Source: Valencia hispanica (lineage: Eukaryota > Chordata > Actinopteri > Cyprinodontiformes > Valenciidae). From it: DNA of 64,000 nucleotides. Location: assembly GCA_963556495.2 (NCBI GenBank), contig OY747710.1, forward strand, positions 1,092,001 to 1,156,000, given 5' to 3'. The position numbers and the translations under genes were made by a program. The number at the start of each line of letters is the position of its first letter. The stretch's first letter is position 1. The notes under the pieces were generated by a model. The model was not told where the DNA came from and did not search any database. It worked only from the letters and a program-made list of their open reading frames with translations. This document shows, in pieces, positions 1 to 10,775 of the stretch.

Positions 1-613
1 CGGTAATGGCGGCAGGGCTCGGCTGAATGTGAGGGCGAGAGGGGCGGGGCGAGCTCCAGCAGCGTTGGTCTGCTATGTTCATAAATGGTAAAATCCTGCC
101 GTTTTGACGTAAAGCCGGCACTGAAATCAAAACCATGTTTTTGAGGGCGCGTGCACGTGAAGTGCACGTGGGGTGGTTAGAGAAGCCAACGGTAAACAAA
201 TGCTGCACTTTTGAATATTGACTTACTGCCCAGTGTAAAATCATTAGGAAACCATATTATACATGTTTTCACATGGAAAAAATGAACATTTCAGGTGATG
301 CCCCTGTTAATTCAGACACATTGGAGGGTTTCTCAGCATGAATGTCCTGTTATCCCACATCATCTCAGTGGGATTTCAGTCCAGACCATCTCAAAAAGCA
401 TCCGTTTCTTTTAACCTTTCAGAAGTAGACTTGCTGCTGTGCATCAAAACCAGATGGTCTGACATTTTCCTTCAAGATTCTTTAGCTAGACAGCAGAATT
501 CATGTTTCCATCAGTTTCAAGAAGCTTAGAACTGTTCAGCTGTACTCTGCAGTTATATTTGGACCGCCACAAACAGGATCATGCTAACTGACGTTCTTGT
601 GTTCTGTTTCCAG
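1..613. other. Intron, upstream end of window
   Basis: No coding exon recognised. The first 200 bases are GC-rich and contain the 9-bp word GTGCACGTG twice close together near 150-170. The last 70 bases lead into the pyrimidine-rich acceptor of the first vWA exon. The ORF at 338-529 has no recognisable domain. Confidence 0.5.
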
Positions 614-1171
614 TTTGTGAGGATGCTCCCAGCGATGTCATCTTCTTAACCGAAGTCTCTCAGAGAATCTCTGAGGAAGACTTTAATAAAATGAAAGAAT
701 TCATGAAGTCTGTCGTTAGGAAGTCTACTGTAGGCCTGAACGGCGTGCATGTGGGTGTCATGCAGTTTAGCACAATCCCTAAATTAGTGTTTCCTCTGGA
801 CAAGTACTTCAACAACGAGAAAATACTCACAGCTATCGATGACATGAACCAGGCAAATGACAGCGTTAACACAGGAAAGGCCCTCACTGCGGTTTTAGAG
901 TACTTTAACGAGACTAAAGGAGGACGACCTACACTGAGGCAGAACCTGGTGCTGATAACCTTCAATAGCGCAACAGATAAAGTCAAAGGTCCTGCAGAAG
1001 CTCTGAGAAGAAAAGGAGTGTTTATCTATTCAATCGGAGTGGTGGACGGTAACTACACCCAGCTGTATGACATCAGTGGCTTTCCAGACAGAGTCATTAA
1101 TGAAGTAAATGTTGATCTAATGAACGAACTGGACGGCATGCTGGCCTTGAAGTTCTGCGATCCACACAGAG
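614..1171 (+). CDS. col6a4-like: vWA exon 1, degenerate MIDAS (N-terminal domain)
   Basis: Exon of 558 bases (186 codons), phase 1-1, between ...tttccag and gtaagatc. It encodes one vWA domain beginning CEDAPSDVIFL and ending LALKFCDPHR. The Rossmann-fold strands are readable (VHVGVMQFS, NLVLITFNS, VFIYSIGVV). The metal-binding MIDAS residues are largely lost: where the family has DxSxS this domain has TEVSQ, and the later SDG-type motif reads TFNS, although the central Thr (NTGKAL) remains. Three N-glycosylation sequons are present (NDS, NET, NYT). Inference: a structural rather than metal-dependent ligand-binding domain, probably the third domain or more upstream of the helix in the ancestral layout. 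The downstream continuation after residue HR is intron read-through. Confidence 0.9.
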
Positions 1172-1541
1172 GTAAGATCAGACCAGGACTCCCTGATTAA
1201 GTAGTTTAGATGAATGAGAGTAAACGTTTCTGAGGATACTGAATGATTATGTTTTCTGTCCCAGCCTATAGGTACGTCTAATATCCTGTAAAAGTGCTAA
1301 ATTTTTGTCCCTCATTTCGAAAAGTGAACCTGATAGATTGACTCATCATACGTATCTCTGTGAATCCTCTGAAACGGGCCCTTTTTAGTCAAACAGTGTG
1401 GACCGTTATTGTTTCACGCAACTGTCAAAAGAAATGAAGTGTTCCCAGTAACGAGTCGCTGTCATCAATCCCTTTAGGTTGAAAGCTTCGGTTTGCATTA
1501 ATTGCATTAGCTGATGTTGTCTTTCCTTTTTCTGGTCACAG
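1172..1541 (+). other. Intron between vWA exons 1 and 2
   Basis: 370 bases with donor gtaagatc and acceptor tctggtcacag. No repeat family or other gene was recognised in it. Confidence 0.7.
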
Positions 1542-2117
1542 ATTGTAAGAAGGTAGAAAGAGCTGATATTATGTTCATGGTGGACGGCTCATCAAGCATA
1601 AACAGACGCTTCGGAAGCATGCAGGTTTTTATGGAGTCTATAGTCAACCGAACCATAGTCAGCAAGAACGCTACCCGCTTTGGAGTCATTCTTTACTCCA
1701 CCGAGGCTGAAATCAAGTTTAAACTTAACACCTATAACTCCGGAGGAGACGTTCGTGGGGCTATAAGAGCTCTGAAGCCGCCATATAAGGACACCTACAC
1801 CAGCAAAGCTTTGAGCTACTCGTTACAGTTCTTCAACGAGGAACACGGAGGCCGGAGAGAACTCAAAGTTCCTCAGGTTCTCATGGTGATCACAGACGGA
1901 GATGCCACAGACCCATATCAGCTACAAGAAAATTCTGATGCACTACGAGCCAAAAATATTTCAGTCTTGAGTGTTGGAGTGCAGAATGCCAGCAAGCCTC
2001 AGCTGCTGACCATGGCTGGAAACGACGCATCCAAAGTCTTCTATGTGGACGACTTTGACAAGCTAGAGACTCTGTACAAACAGATGTCTAGGGTCATCTG
2101 CCACCTCACCAAAACAC
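1542..2117 (+). CDS. col6a4-like: vWA exon 2, intact MIDAS (N-terminal domain)
   Basis: Exon of 576 bases (192 codons), phase 1-1, acceptor tctggtcacag and donor gtaagtat. One vWA domain starting CKKVERADIMFMVDG. All MIDAS elements are visible: DGSSS after the first strand, a Thr in DTYTSKAL, and ITDGDA after the fourth strand, so divalent-cation binding is plausible. Four N-glycosylation sequons (NRT, NAT, NIS, NAS) suggest a secreted, glycosylated domain. The reading frame runs past the donor into a short GGAT microsatellite, which is intron. It precedes the amplified vWA array and, by position, would be the ancestral third domain from the helix. Confidence 0.93.
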
Positions 2118-2208
2118 GTAAGTATAGAGTATGGATGCGTAGAGCTGGCATATACAACCCACTCTATGGATGGATGGATGGATGGATGGATAGACCTCTG
2201 TCTCTACT

Positions 2209-2430
2209 CTACCTCTTGTGAGGGCGGCCTGATTTAGGCAGATTTACACATGGGCCATATTCCTTCCATGTCTTGATGATGGATTTAGCTGAACTCCATA
2301 GGATGTTCACGGCCTTGGAGATTGTTTTGCATCCATTCCCTGACTTATACTTTTCAAATAACCTTTTCTTTTCTTTAGTCTTCATGCTGTAATAGTAGTC
2401 AGGAGTGCTGATTAACCAGTGAATGGACAC
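2209..2430 (-). pseudogene. Tc1-like transposase N-terminal remnant
   Basis: The minus-strand frame encodes about 55 residues resembling the helix-turn-helix start of Tc1/mariner transposases (MKTKEKKRLFEKYKSGNG, then a conserved WKEYG...LPKSGRP segment), as in the fuller element at 52387-53952. There is no catalytic domain nearby, so this is a truncated, inactive relic in the intron after vWA exon 2. Confidence 0.7.
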
Positions 2431-2995
2431 AGCTGTCTATATACTACACTCACTGGAGACACCTTCACTGCTCTGAGGGGATTTACGTTCCACTCATGAG
2501 AGACTTCTAGCACCATTTGGCTGGACCTCTTTTCACTTTCACTTTAAAGGCAAGACAAGGCAAGGCAAGCACATGTTCAAGCACAATTTCAAGCACAAGA
2601 TAATAGTAAAATGGCCTGTACTTGTATAGCGCTTTATTTGGTCCTTGAGGACCCCAAAGCGCTTCACACTACATTCAGTCATTCACCCATTCACCACTAG
2701 GCAGAAGGGTGAAGTGTCTTGCCCAAGGACACAACGGGCTCGAACTGGCAACCCTCCGAGAAGACAAATTTCTCACTCCTGAGCCACAGTCGCGGCTAGT
2801 CGCAATTCAAGGTGCTTTGGGTGATTAGGGGATAAAATAAAAGAAGCAAAAACTACCAATAAAAGCATAGAAACATAACATTAGAGACACATAACATATG
2901 ACACATTAAAACATATTATATTCCAGCTATTATTAATCAGTTACTCAGAGGCAGCTCTGAACAGATGGGTTTTTAGCCTTCATTTAAAGGAACTC

Positions 2996-4432
2996 GGGGC
3001 TTGATTTATCAATAATTCAAATGAAAAGCGCAAAATTGCATGCGCCGCAACAATGTTGCGCGAAGGCCGTGCTCCTGATTTTTGGGTGATCTACCAACAT
3101 TGTGTGCGCAATGGGTTAGGGTTAGAGGAGTATTCAAATTAAGGAATAGCGTCCACTGCTGTATGATCCAGCCTTTCTGCCCCATGCACTGCGCCTCATG
3201 ATGCGTCTTTGGAAAAAGGGGGTGGGACAACATACCTGTCAAGTCTATGGATGTTAGATAGTTAATTACTATTAGGCTAGAATGTCTGTGAATTATATTT
3301 TTAGTTTGTCAATAATAAACTTAATCCGTGTGGTGTACATGCGGCGCTCTCTGCTCCATCCAGGCGCCGTATTCCAGAGTCAGACTTATTAAAGCTGCAG
3401 CTTGTCCAGAACAAGGCTGCTCGTTCAGTCCTAAGACGTCCATATCCTGCTAATGTTGCTGAAATGCACCGCACTTTATCATGGCCTCTATTAAATGTGA
3501 AGTTGCAGTACAACCTACTCATATTCATAAAAAAAAGATATTCTAACAGGTCAACCAGAATCATTTTACAAAGAGTTAATTTACTCGGATCAGATACACA
3601 CCGATTGTACTACATATGCTTGTGATACAAAACGTGCTAACACAAACTTCCTGCAAAAATCTGCTGCCTAAAGAGCATCTCAGGAATTAAATAAATTATC
3701 TAAAAATATTAGGGAACTAAAGGGCATGTATTCTTTAAAAAAACGTATTAAAATCTAATTTTAGCTTTGCATCTACCTGAATATTTTAGGTAGCCTATTT
3801 TATTAAAGGTTGGAAATTAAAAAAGTTAATTCCATCTGGCTTTTGTATGTAATCTGAAATGTATGAGTTTTGTTTCTAAAATGCCATATATGTAATTGTC
3901 ATTGTGGTGTTGTACATGATTATTATATTTTATTAATTGGACCCAAGGAAGATTAGTAACCACTCTGGTGGAAACTAATGAGGATCCAAATAAATAAATG
4001 GCAAGTGCAGACGCGTGAGCTATGATGAGTCTTTGGGGGGAAAAAAGGGGGAAAAATCTACATAACCGAATGATATTTTTTATTTATTAGTAATAAACGT
4101 ATGTTGAATCGTGGTGGTGCAAACTTAAGACATGCCTTTCAGAGGCGGTAAAAAAAGGTGCGAAAAAAGCCGAAGCAGACAGTTTCATGTTTGATTGATC
4201 AGACTGCGTGTGGAACACCTACTTATTTGCACGCTCTCTTCCCAATATTTGCACCTTCTGACAGAAATGCCAACAATGCAGAGTCATCAAGGGAAAAAGC
4301 GCTAAATGGATTGCGTGCATCTTGCTGTGGGTTTAACAGGCCCAGTCCTCCTTGCGCCTGCTTAGTAAATCACCTGCTGGCTGTTCTTGCGCCCGCTGTG
4401 AGGTACAACGCAAACCTTTGATAAATCAGGTC
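2996..4432. mobile_element. TIR DNA transposon, non-autonomous, with LINE inside
   Basis: Termini GGGGCTTGATTTATCAA and, inverted, GACCTGATTTATCAA, flanked by CTC on both sides. The related repeat at 56111-56140 shows the uninterrupted site (AAAGAACTCAG...CAGCAGC), so the 1437-bp insert and a 3-bp target duplication can be read directly. A 3-bp duplication suggests the PIF/Harbinger group (inference). No transposase was found. The interior holds a LINE fragment. Confidence 0.72.
3330..4000 (+). mobile_element. Non-LTR retrotransposon 3' fragment
   Basis: A plus-strand frame near 3390-3600 reads LQLVQNKAARSVLRRP..., the conserved tail of many fish LINE reverse transcriptases. It is followed by a 3' end with GGACCCAAGGAAGATTAG and AATAAATAAATGG near 3940-4000. 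No catalytic YADD motif is present. It is a 5'-truncated, dead copy lying within the TIR element at 2996-4432. Confidence 0.65.
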
Positions 4433-4977
4433 CTCAGTGTTTCAGCAGCTTTGCAGTTGTCTGGAAGTTTGTTCCAGATTAGAGGAGCATAGAAACTGAA
4501 AGCTGCTTCTCCATGTTTGGTTCTGATTCTAGGGATGTTGAGTAGACTGGAATTAGAGGACCTGATTGGTCTGGTGGGGGGGGGGGGGGGGCTTGGTGTA
4601 GTAACAGTAGATCTTCATCATACTTTGGTGCTAAGCCATTCAATGATTTATAAACTAGTAGGAGTATTTAGAAGTCTATTCTCTGAGCTACAGGGAGCCA
4701 GTGTAAGGACTTTAGAACTGGGGTGATGTGCTCTACTTTCCTGGTTCTAGTGAGGAACACGAGCAGCAGCTCTTTAAAGGGCGTGAATATTTTCAATTTG
4801 ACATTTTATGTATATTTTTGTGAACATGCCAGATTTTGTTGTAAAAGTAATAAATGGGGTGAGTACGTTTTACAGGCACTGTATTATTTGTGTGTGTGTG
4901 AATCTCAAAGTGACATAATGTGATTAATCTTCTGCTCAGCTTCTGACCTTGTTGATCTTCTGTTGTGTCTTTGCCAG

Positions 4978-5598
4978 CTTGTGAAGTGATGGACTTGGTG
5001 TTTCTGTTCGATCGCTCCGGCAGCATCACCACCAGTGATCACCAAATCATGAAAACCTTCGTGGCAGATGTAGTGGACTCCTTCGACGTCAGGGAGGATC
5101 TGGTCCACATTGGACTCGCACAGTTCAGTGAAGATTTCAAAGATGAGTTTTACCTCAATACCTACTACAACAAAAAGCAAATAGTTGATCACATCCGCAA
5201 GGTGAAACATATAGGTGGAAGCACCAACCTGGGTGAGGCCCTGAAGTCTATAAAGAATTACTTCGACCCGTCCCGAGGCCGCCGCAGCGACGTGCCCCAG
5301 ACATTGGTGGTGTTTTCTGATGGTAACTCCTATGATGATGTGGAGGACATAGGCAATGAACTCAGGAGAAATGGGATTGATGTTTATGCCGCAGCGATTG
5401 GAGATGTCTATCAAACTCAGCTAAATCAGATCACTGGCGACCCACGGAAGACTTTTACTGTTGGTGACATAAAAAACCTGCCAAGCTTTAAGAAGAAGGT
5501 GATTGATGCTCTCTGCAAGAAAACGGGTCCTATTCCTTGTCCTACTCCTCCTCCTGAACCTACACCTGGTCCTTGTCCTACACCTGGTCCTAACCGTG
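4978..5598 (+). CDS. col6a4-like: vWA exon 3 (array copy 1)
   Basis: Exon of 621 bases (207 codons), phase 1-1, acceptor ctttgccag, donor gtaagttg. One vWA domain from CEVMDLVFLFDRSGSIT with complete MIDAS (DRSGS, Thr in GGSTNLG, SDGNS). It ends in a Pro-rich tail (CPTPPPEPTPGPCPTPGP) that would form a flexible linker to the next domain. Compared with copies 2-5 it has ITTSDHQIMKTF, YLNTYYNKKQI and AAIGDV. Probable role: an extracellular, cation-dependent ligand-binding module of the collagen VI N-terminal arm. The frame continues to 5942 by read-through past the donor. Confidence 0.93.
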
Positions 5599-5682
5599 GT
5601 AAGTTGAGAAATGTATTTCTGTCTCATCAGATGAGTCTGTCTTTCACTGCTGGAAATAAAGTTTCCTCCCTTTTTCCTTTAG

Positions 5683-5779
5683 CTAGAAATTGCACCATTG
5701 ACATTGCTGTGGGATTTGATATTTCTAGAGGAGCCAGAAATGTGCCGCTTTTTACATTTGTTAGTCCCCTCAGGACTTC
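5683..5779 (+). pseudogene. Truncated copy of exon 9 (unit 1)
   Basis: The acceptor tttttcctttag and about 97 bases match the start of the intact exon 9 (21481): NCTIDIAVGFDISRGARN. Similarity stops at about 5779 and the remaining 240 bases of the exon, including its donor, are absent. Unlike the copies in units 2-5 it keeps the ancestral ATTTCTAGAGG sequence and therefore stays open to a stop at 5940. Confidence 0.82.
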
Positions 5780-8265
5780 ACTGGGGCGGATGTGCCAGGG
5801 CCACCCTACCTTGGTGGATGTTGGTGCCTATTGGAGTCAGTGGGGAACCTGGCTCACTGCGAAGGCATTTTGTCACCCAATCCTTCCCTCCCATTCCCGG
5901 ACACCTCTGTCCGGCCACTCCATCACTTTACTACTCATGTAGTTAAACGGCATATAGACCCTGAGGGCTTAGGGTGGGGGATGGGTGTGGTTTGGCTGCT
6001 TTCCCTACATCCCACCTTCCTGTTTTAAATGCACATTATAACAATACGCATCAACATCATACCTGAGAGGAAAGAGGGAGGCTCAGTGTCTTTCCACCCC
6101 CCGGTTCCCTTTTGGCCATCAGGGGTTGCGGTCCAGGAGGATTAACAGGCGGTCTGGTCGGGGCCTAGGCTTGAGGGCTGCTTTGCCACTGTGTTGACTT
6201 TGGCAGTTTGCTTGTCTCCATCCTAGAGGGAAGGGGGTCCACCTCCTGGGTACAGGTGCTGGTTGCTTTGCTGGGGTATTAGTACCTGGACCTGGGTGCA
6301 CAGAGTGTGTATGGGGAGTATGAGTTGGTATACATCATATTTTCTTATGTGTCTAGGTGTGCAGGTGAGAGTGTATGTGCATAAGAGGCAGGGAACATAT
6401 GACTGTGTGCTGCTGTGTATCCGTCAGGTTGGATGTTGGACTGCCCCCTCTCCTGGTGCATCTCAGGGCCCCACCAAATGAAGGGCCTATGTCCCCTCCG
6501 TCACTCCCTGCCGGTGACTGATACCTCTGCCCACCGGTGCATTGGTGGATCTCGCTGTCCAGGACTGGGTGCTCGGGGGGCATGCTGGTTCATCATTGGA
6601 GCCGGTGTGCCGGGCCGATGTTTACCTTTTGGCGCTGTGGGCCCATGCGCCTCTCGACTCCGCAGACGGCCCGGTGCTGTTCCTGGATAGGGGGCCTTGA
6701 GCCAGAGCTGTGGGGGGGGGTTTCGTTGGAGTGGGGATGGGGCTCCACTTTTTGTGTCTCGGGACCCCACGGCTGTGTGTTTTATTTGTGTTGTAGGTGG
6801 GCAACCGAGTATTGCCTTGCCTGGGGGGACGGGGGGGGGGGGAGATGTGAATCCTGATCGCATGGCACGAGCACTGGCCGGCGGACTGGTCCTCACTCTG
6901 TGGGTGAACTTCGGCAGGATCAGTGGAACCGCCATGTTGCCGTTCATTGTTCTTCCCCCCTCGTCGTGTTGTCTGCAGGGTGTTTTTTGATTGGGCGGTC
7001 TGTGTTCATGTGGAACAGTGGGAAGGGGCAGAGCATGGCGGTCTCTGCATGTATAAAGGCCGGTGTCGGTGTTCGTCTGCCCACTGTGCGGATGGGGGGA
7101 TTGCCTGGTCCGGTGGCATGCTCTGGCGGAGGACTGTTTTGCATAATGCAGTTAGTTATTGGGTTTGATTGGTCGGGCACTGGCAGTCGGGGAATTAGGG
7201 ATCGCTGGAGATGCAGAGATGTCCCTTCCTGTGCAGCATGGGTGGGTTGCCTTTTTCTTGTTCTGTGGTCTGATTGTGGTGGTTTGGTTTGTGATCTGTG
7301 GGCGGATTATTAATGGGGGAAACCCCAGAGAGGATGCAATGGTGAGCGGCCTTGGTGTCCCACTGTGCTGCGTATGTGGTGTGGTGGTTTGGGTGTGTCT
7401 GGGGTGTTCGTTGTTCTTATTGTGGGCTGGGGTGGTGATTGATATGCTGCCGGGACACTGGGGGTTCTTTGTTTGGTGGTAGCAGCCGGGTGGCTCAACG
7501 GGGGTCAGGTCCAGCATCACCACTTGATCACCTCTTCTGTGTGTTTCGTCCTTGGTCTGTTCATTCAGGAGCTGGTTGACCTCGGTGTCCGGGTGCTGGT
7601 TGGGCTTGCCCTGGAGATGCCGTCCATCTGTGGGGCTATTGGTGTGGTGCCCTAACATGGGACGGAGGGACATTGCGATGTTGGCTGTGGGGATTGACCT
7701 GGAGTAGCAGCGGTGCATGTTGGCCATCAGCTGGCCATGGCCCCTGCAACCTGACGGAGGTAGTGGGGGGCTACTCCGGCCGATCCCTGGTTGGGTCTGT
7801 GCTGGGGGGTGGGGTGTGCTCAGGCTTCAGGTCTCCGGGTCTATGGCTGGATCTGCCCTGGCATAACCCGGTGCTGGCTGAGCCCATTGGCTCATCGCTG
7901 CGGCCCCTTGAGGCCCCTGCATTGTAGCTGCTGGATGTTCCCCCGGGGCTCTCCTCTGCTCCCCTCTTGGGGGTTCGGTCAGCCTTGTGTTGGTCTGCTT
8001 GGTTGGGGCTCCTGTTCTCTGGAGGTCCTTAGGATGTCTATGGCTCCAATCTCCTTCGTGTCTGCGTCGATTCCTGGGAAGCGGATCGATGGCTTCTCAC
8101 AACAGCTTTTGAACACTAATATGGAGAAACCTTATATACACCAGCATTCTCACACACACACAAACACACACAGGTGTGGGGATTCAGGTGTTTACAGATA
8201 TATTGTTGGACTGATGTTACCAGAAATACATCTTGTACAGCCAAACAGGACACATAAAAAAAAGA
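5780..8265. repeat. Repeat-derived tail of unit 1, with G/T-rich block
   Basis: 2.5 kb between the truncated exon and unit 2. The ends (5780-6060 and 7740-8265) match the tails of units 2-5, e.g. GGATGGGTGTG, TTTTAAATGCACATTATAAC and GGATTCAGGTGTTTACAGAT. The middle (about 6060-7740) is strongly G/T-rich on the plus strand, with many TGGTGGT and GGGGG runs, and is largely absent from units 2-4. It probably represents a longer form of the same transposable element; no family could be named. Confidence 0.55.
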
Positions 8266-8510
8266 AACCGGGGTGATGTGCTCTACTTTCCTGGATCTAA
8301 TAAGGTTGTGAGCAGCTGCTCTTTAAATCGCGTCAATATGTATGTTCACCATGATTCATTTGTAAACGCAATAAATGGGGAGAGTACTTTTTACAGGCAC
8401 TGTATACATGCAGTATTTATTTGTGTGTTTGTGAGTCTCAAAGTGATATAATGTGATTAATCTTCTGCTCAGCTGTTGACCTTGTTGATCTTCTGTTGTG
8501 TCTTTGCCAG

Positions 8511-9149
8511 CTTGTGAAGTGATGGACTTGGTGTTTCTGTTCGATCGCTCCGGCAGCATCAACACCGACGGTCACCAAATCGTGAAAACCTTCGCAGCAG
8601 ATATTGTGGACACCTTCAAGGTCAGGGAGGATCTGGTCCACATTGGACTCGCACAGTTCAGTGAAGATTTCGAAGATGAGTTTGACCTCGATAGGTACTT
8701 CAAGAAGAAGGAAATAGTTGATCACATCCGCCGGGTGACATACATGGGTGGAGAAACCTACCTGGGTAGGGCCCTGGAGTCTATAATGAATTACTTCGAC
8801 CCGTCCCGAGGCCGCCGCAGCGACGTGCCCCAGACATTGTTGCTGTTTTCTGATGGTAACTCCTATGACGATGTGGAGAACATAGGCAATGAACTCAGGA
8901 GAAATGGGATTGATGTATATGCCGTAGCGGTTGGAGATGTCTATCAAACTCAGCTAAATCAGATCACTGGCGACCCACGGAAGACTTTTATTGTTGGTGA
9001 CATCAGAAACCTGCCAAGGTTTAAGAAGAAGGTGATTGATGCTCTCTGCAACAAAACTGATTCTACTCCTTGTCCTACTCCTAAACCTGGTCCTACTCCT
9101 AAACCTGGTCCTACTCCTGATCCTTGTCCTACTTCTGGTCCTAATCGTG
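8511..9149 (+). CDS. col6a4-like: vWA exon 4 (array copy 2)
   Basis: Exon of 639 bases (213 codons), phase 1-1, acceptor ctttgccag, donor gtaagttg. One vWA domain with complete MIDAS (DRSGSIN, Thr in GGETYLG, SDGNS). It is nearly identical to copies 3-5. Distinguishing residues: DGHQIVKTF, EIVDHI, YLGRAL, DDVENIG, GDIRNLPRFKKK. The C-terminal linker has two PTPKPG units followed by PTPDPCPTSGPN. No stop or frameshift is seen, so it is competent to splice in frame with its neighbours. Confidence 0.93.
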
Positions 9150-9233
9150 GTAAGTTGAGAAATGTCTTTCTGGTCCATCAGATGAGTCTTTTTCTCACTG
9201 GTGGAAATAAAGTTGCATCCCTTTCTGCTTTAG

Positions 9234-9332
9234 CTAAAAACTGCCCTATCGACATTGCTGTGGGATTTGATATTTTGTAGAGGAGTCAGAAATGTGCCGC
9301 TTTTTAGATTTGCTAGTCCCCTCCAGGACTTC
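9234..9332 (+). pseudogene. Truncated copy of exon 9 (unit 2)
   Basis: Acceptor tttctgctttag kept, about 99 bases of exon 9 similarity, then loss of homology. A one-base gain (ATTTTGTAGAGG instead of ATTTCTAGAGG) creates the in-frame stop at 9278-9280, giving KNCPIDIAVGFDIL*. There is no donor. Confidence 0.82.
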
Positions 9333-10713
9333 CTCGGGTGGATGTGCCAGGGCCTCCCTACCTTGGTGGATATTGGTGAACAGGGGTACCTATTGGAGTC
9401 AGTGGGGGAGCTGGGTTCCTGGGAAGGCATTTTGTCCTCCGGTCCTTCCCTCCCCATCTCCGGACACCTCTGTCCGCTCACTCCATCACTTTACCACTCA
9501 TGTAGAGCCTTGGGGTGTAGGCAACTCACTGGGGGGCGGGGAGGGGTTTCCATCTCCGCTATCCTGTGGTGGCCAGGGTCCCAATTTAACTGTACAACTC
9601 AGAAACTCTGACTTATAACATTCTCATGAGACACACATGTAGGGGCTTAGGGGTGGAAAACTTTTCAGCATCCAGAGGGGGAGCTGTTTAATTAGCTTCA
9701 CCTCCAGTTCCAGTGCCCACTGTTAAACTGCATATAGTCACTGAGCGCTTCGGGTGGGGGATGGGTGTGTGTGGCTGCTTTCCCCACATCCCACCCCTCT
9801 GTTTTAAATTGCACATCATAACAACACTCACTAACATCTTTGGCAAGTGGTTACCTAACCAGGGATCAGCCACCAGCTGGCCGTGGCCTCCATGGCCAAG
9901 GAGCCCATTGGCTCGTTGCTCCAGCACCCCGGGGCCCCTGCATTGTAGCTGCTGGATGTTCCCCCGGGGCTCTCCTCTGCTCCTCTCTTGGGGGTTCAGT
10001 CAGCCCTTCGTTGATCCCCATGGGGCTCCTGTCCTCTGGGGGTCCTTTGGGTTTCTATGACTCCGATCTGCTTCGTGTCTGCGTCAATTCCTGGGAGGCG
10101 GATCGATGGCTCCTCACACCAGTTATTGAACACTCGTATGGAGAAACCTTTTATGCACCAGCATGCTCACACACACAGGTGTGGAGATTCAGGTGTTTAC
10201 AGATGCATTCTTTGCCTAAGGTCACCGTAACTAAATCTTGTAATAATCGTTACCATGAGCCTTTCAGTGATGCTGTTATTGTGTTTATATATCTATTTGT
10301 GGGTTGTGTAGTTCTCAGTTTGCATTGTTTTACTTGTTTTGTCATTGCTCTCTCCCTCTCTCTGCCGTCCTGCAGGTGTAAAAGCAGATTAGGATGTTTT
10401 CTTGTATTTTCTTTATTCCCCTTTCCCTCTTATATGTTCAACTCACCCTCTCCCTCTTAACTTTTTCCTACCCCTCTAAATCTTCTTTCTTTTCTCCCCT
10501 TTCTTTTCCATCTCTTTGTCCATAATATTGGGAAAAAAACCACAGTCATTTAAAAAAAAGATTTTTTACACCGATATTTCAAGTGGAGTACCACAGCAAA
10601 AGCCGTAATGCTCCACTTTTGAAACTAAATCTGTTGAGCTTCTTGGTTCTCAGACACCAATTCTGAGCACCACACTGCCAGAGAGGACACCTAAAAAAAC
10701 ACACACAAAAAAC
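9333..10713. repeat. Repeat-derived tail of unit 2
   Basis: 1.38 kb nearly identical to 12329-13709 and 15350-16729. It includes a GC-rich section (CCCCCGGGGCTCTCC near 9960), a short CA run before CAGGTGTGGAGATTCAGG, and a T/C-rich section with TTTATATATCTATTTGTGGG. Open frames of 100-206 codons in it are judged non-coding. No element family recognised. Confidence 0.6.
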
Positions 10714-10775
10714 AACTGGGGTGATGTGCTTCTACTTTGCTAGTTCTAGTGAGGATGTGAATCGCTGCTCTCTAA

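Larger units (their letters stand above)
2552..4770. repeat. SINE-like repeat, split by nested insertions
   Basis: The left part (2552-2995) and right part (4433-4770) match the uninterrupted relative at 55815-56175: a GGCAAGGCAAG start, a stretch with TTCAAGGTGCTTT, AGGCAGCTCTGAACAG, then TTTGCAGTTGTCTGGAAG. The left part itself carries a second fish repeat at about 2620-2800 (TATAGCGCTTTATTTGG to GAGCCACAGTCGC) that recurs at 35570-35730. The right part contains a G homopolymer near 4575-4592. The last 55 bases, from 4716, mark the left edge of the amplified vWA unit. Confidence 0.7.
4716..8265 (+). repeat. Tandem vWA unit 1 (3.55 kb, diverged)
   Basis: First of five complete units, counted from the recurring word AACTGGGGTGATGTG. 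Landmarks: end of a SINE-like repeat, a Tc1-like terminal sequence (4856-4883), vWA exon 3 (4978-5598), a truncated copy of the next exon (5683-5779), then repeat-derived DNA to 8265. It is longer than the others because 6040-7750 holds a G/T-rich block missing from units 2-4. Its exon differs clearly from those of units 2-5, so it is an older copy. Confidence 0.85.
8266..10713 (+). repeat. Tandem vWA unit 2 (2.45 kb)
   Basis: Contains a Tc1-like terminal sequence (8377-8404), vWA exon 4 (8511-9149), a truncated exon 9 copy (9234-9332, stop TAG at 9278) and the repeat-derived tail (9333-10713). It lacks the 436-461-bp TTAA element present in units 3-5: the site reads CTCTTTAAATCGCGT, i.e. the empty state. 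This accounts for most of its shorter length. Confidence 0.88.

Noticed and set aside
6501..7727. Genes on either strand of the G/T-rich block in unit 1
   Set aside because: Overlapping frames on both strands arise from strongly biased composition; no domain, start context or splice structure supports them.
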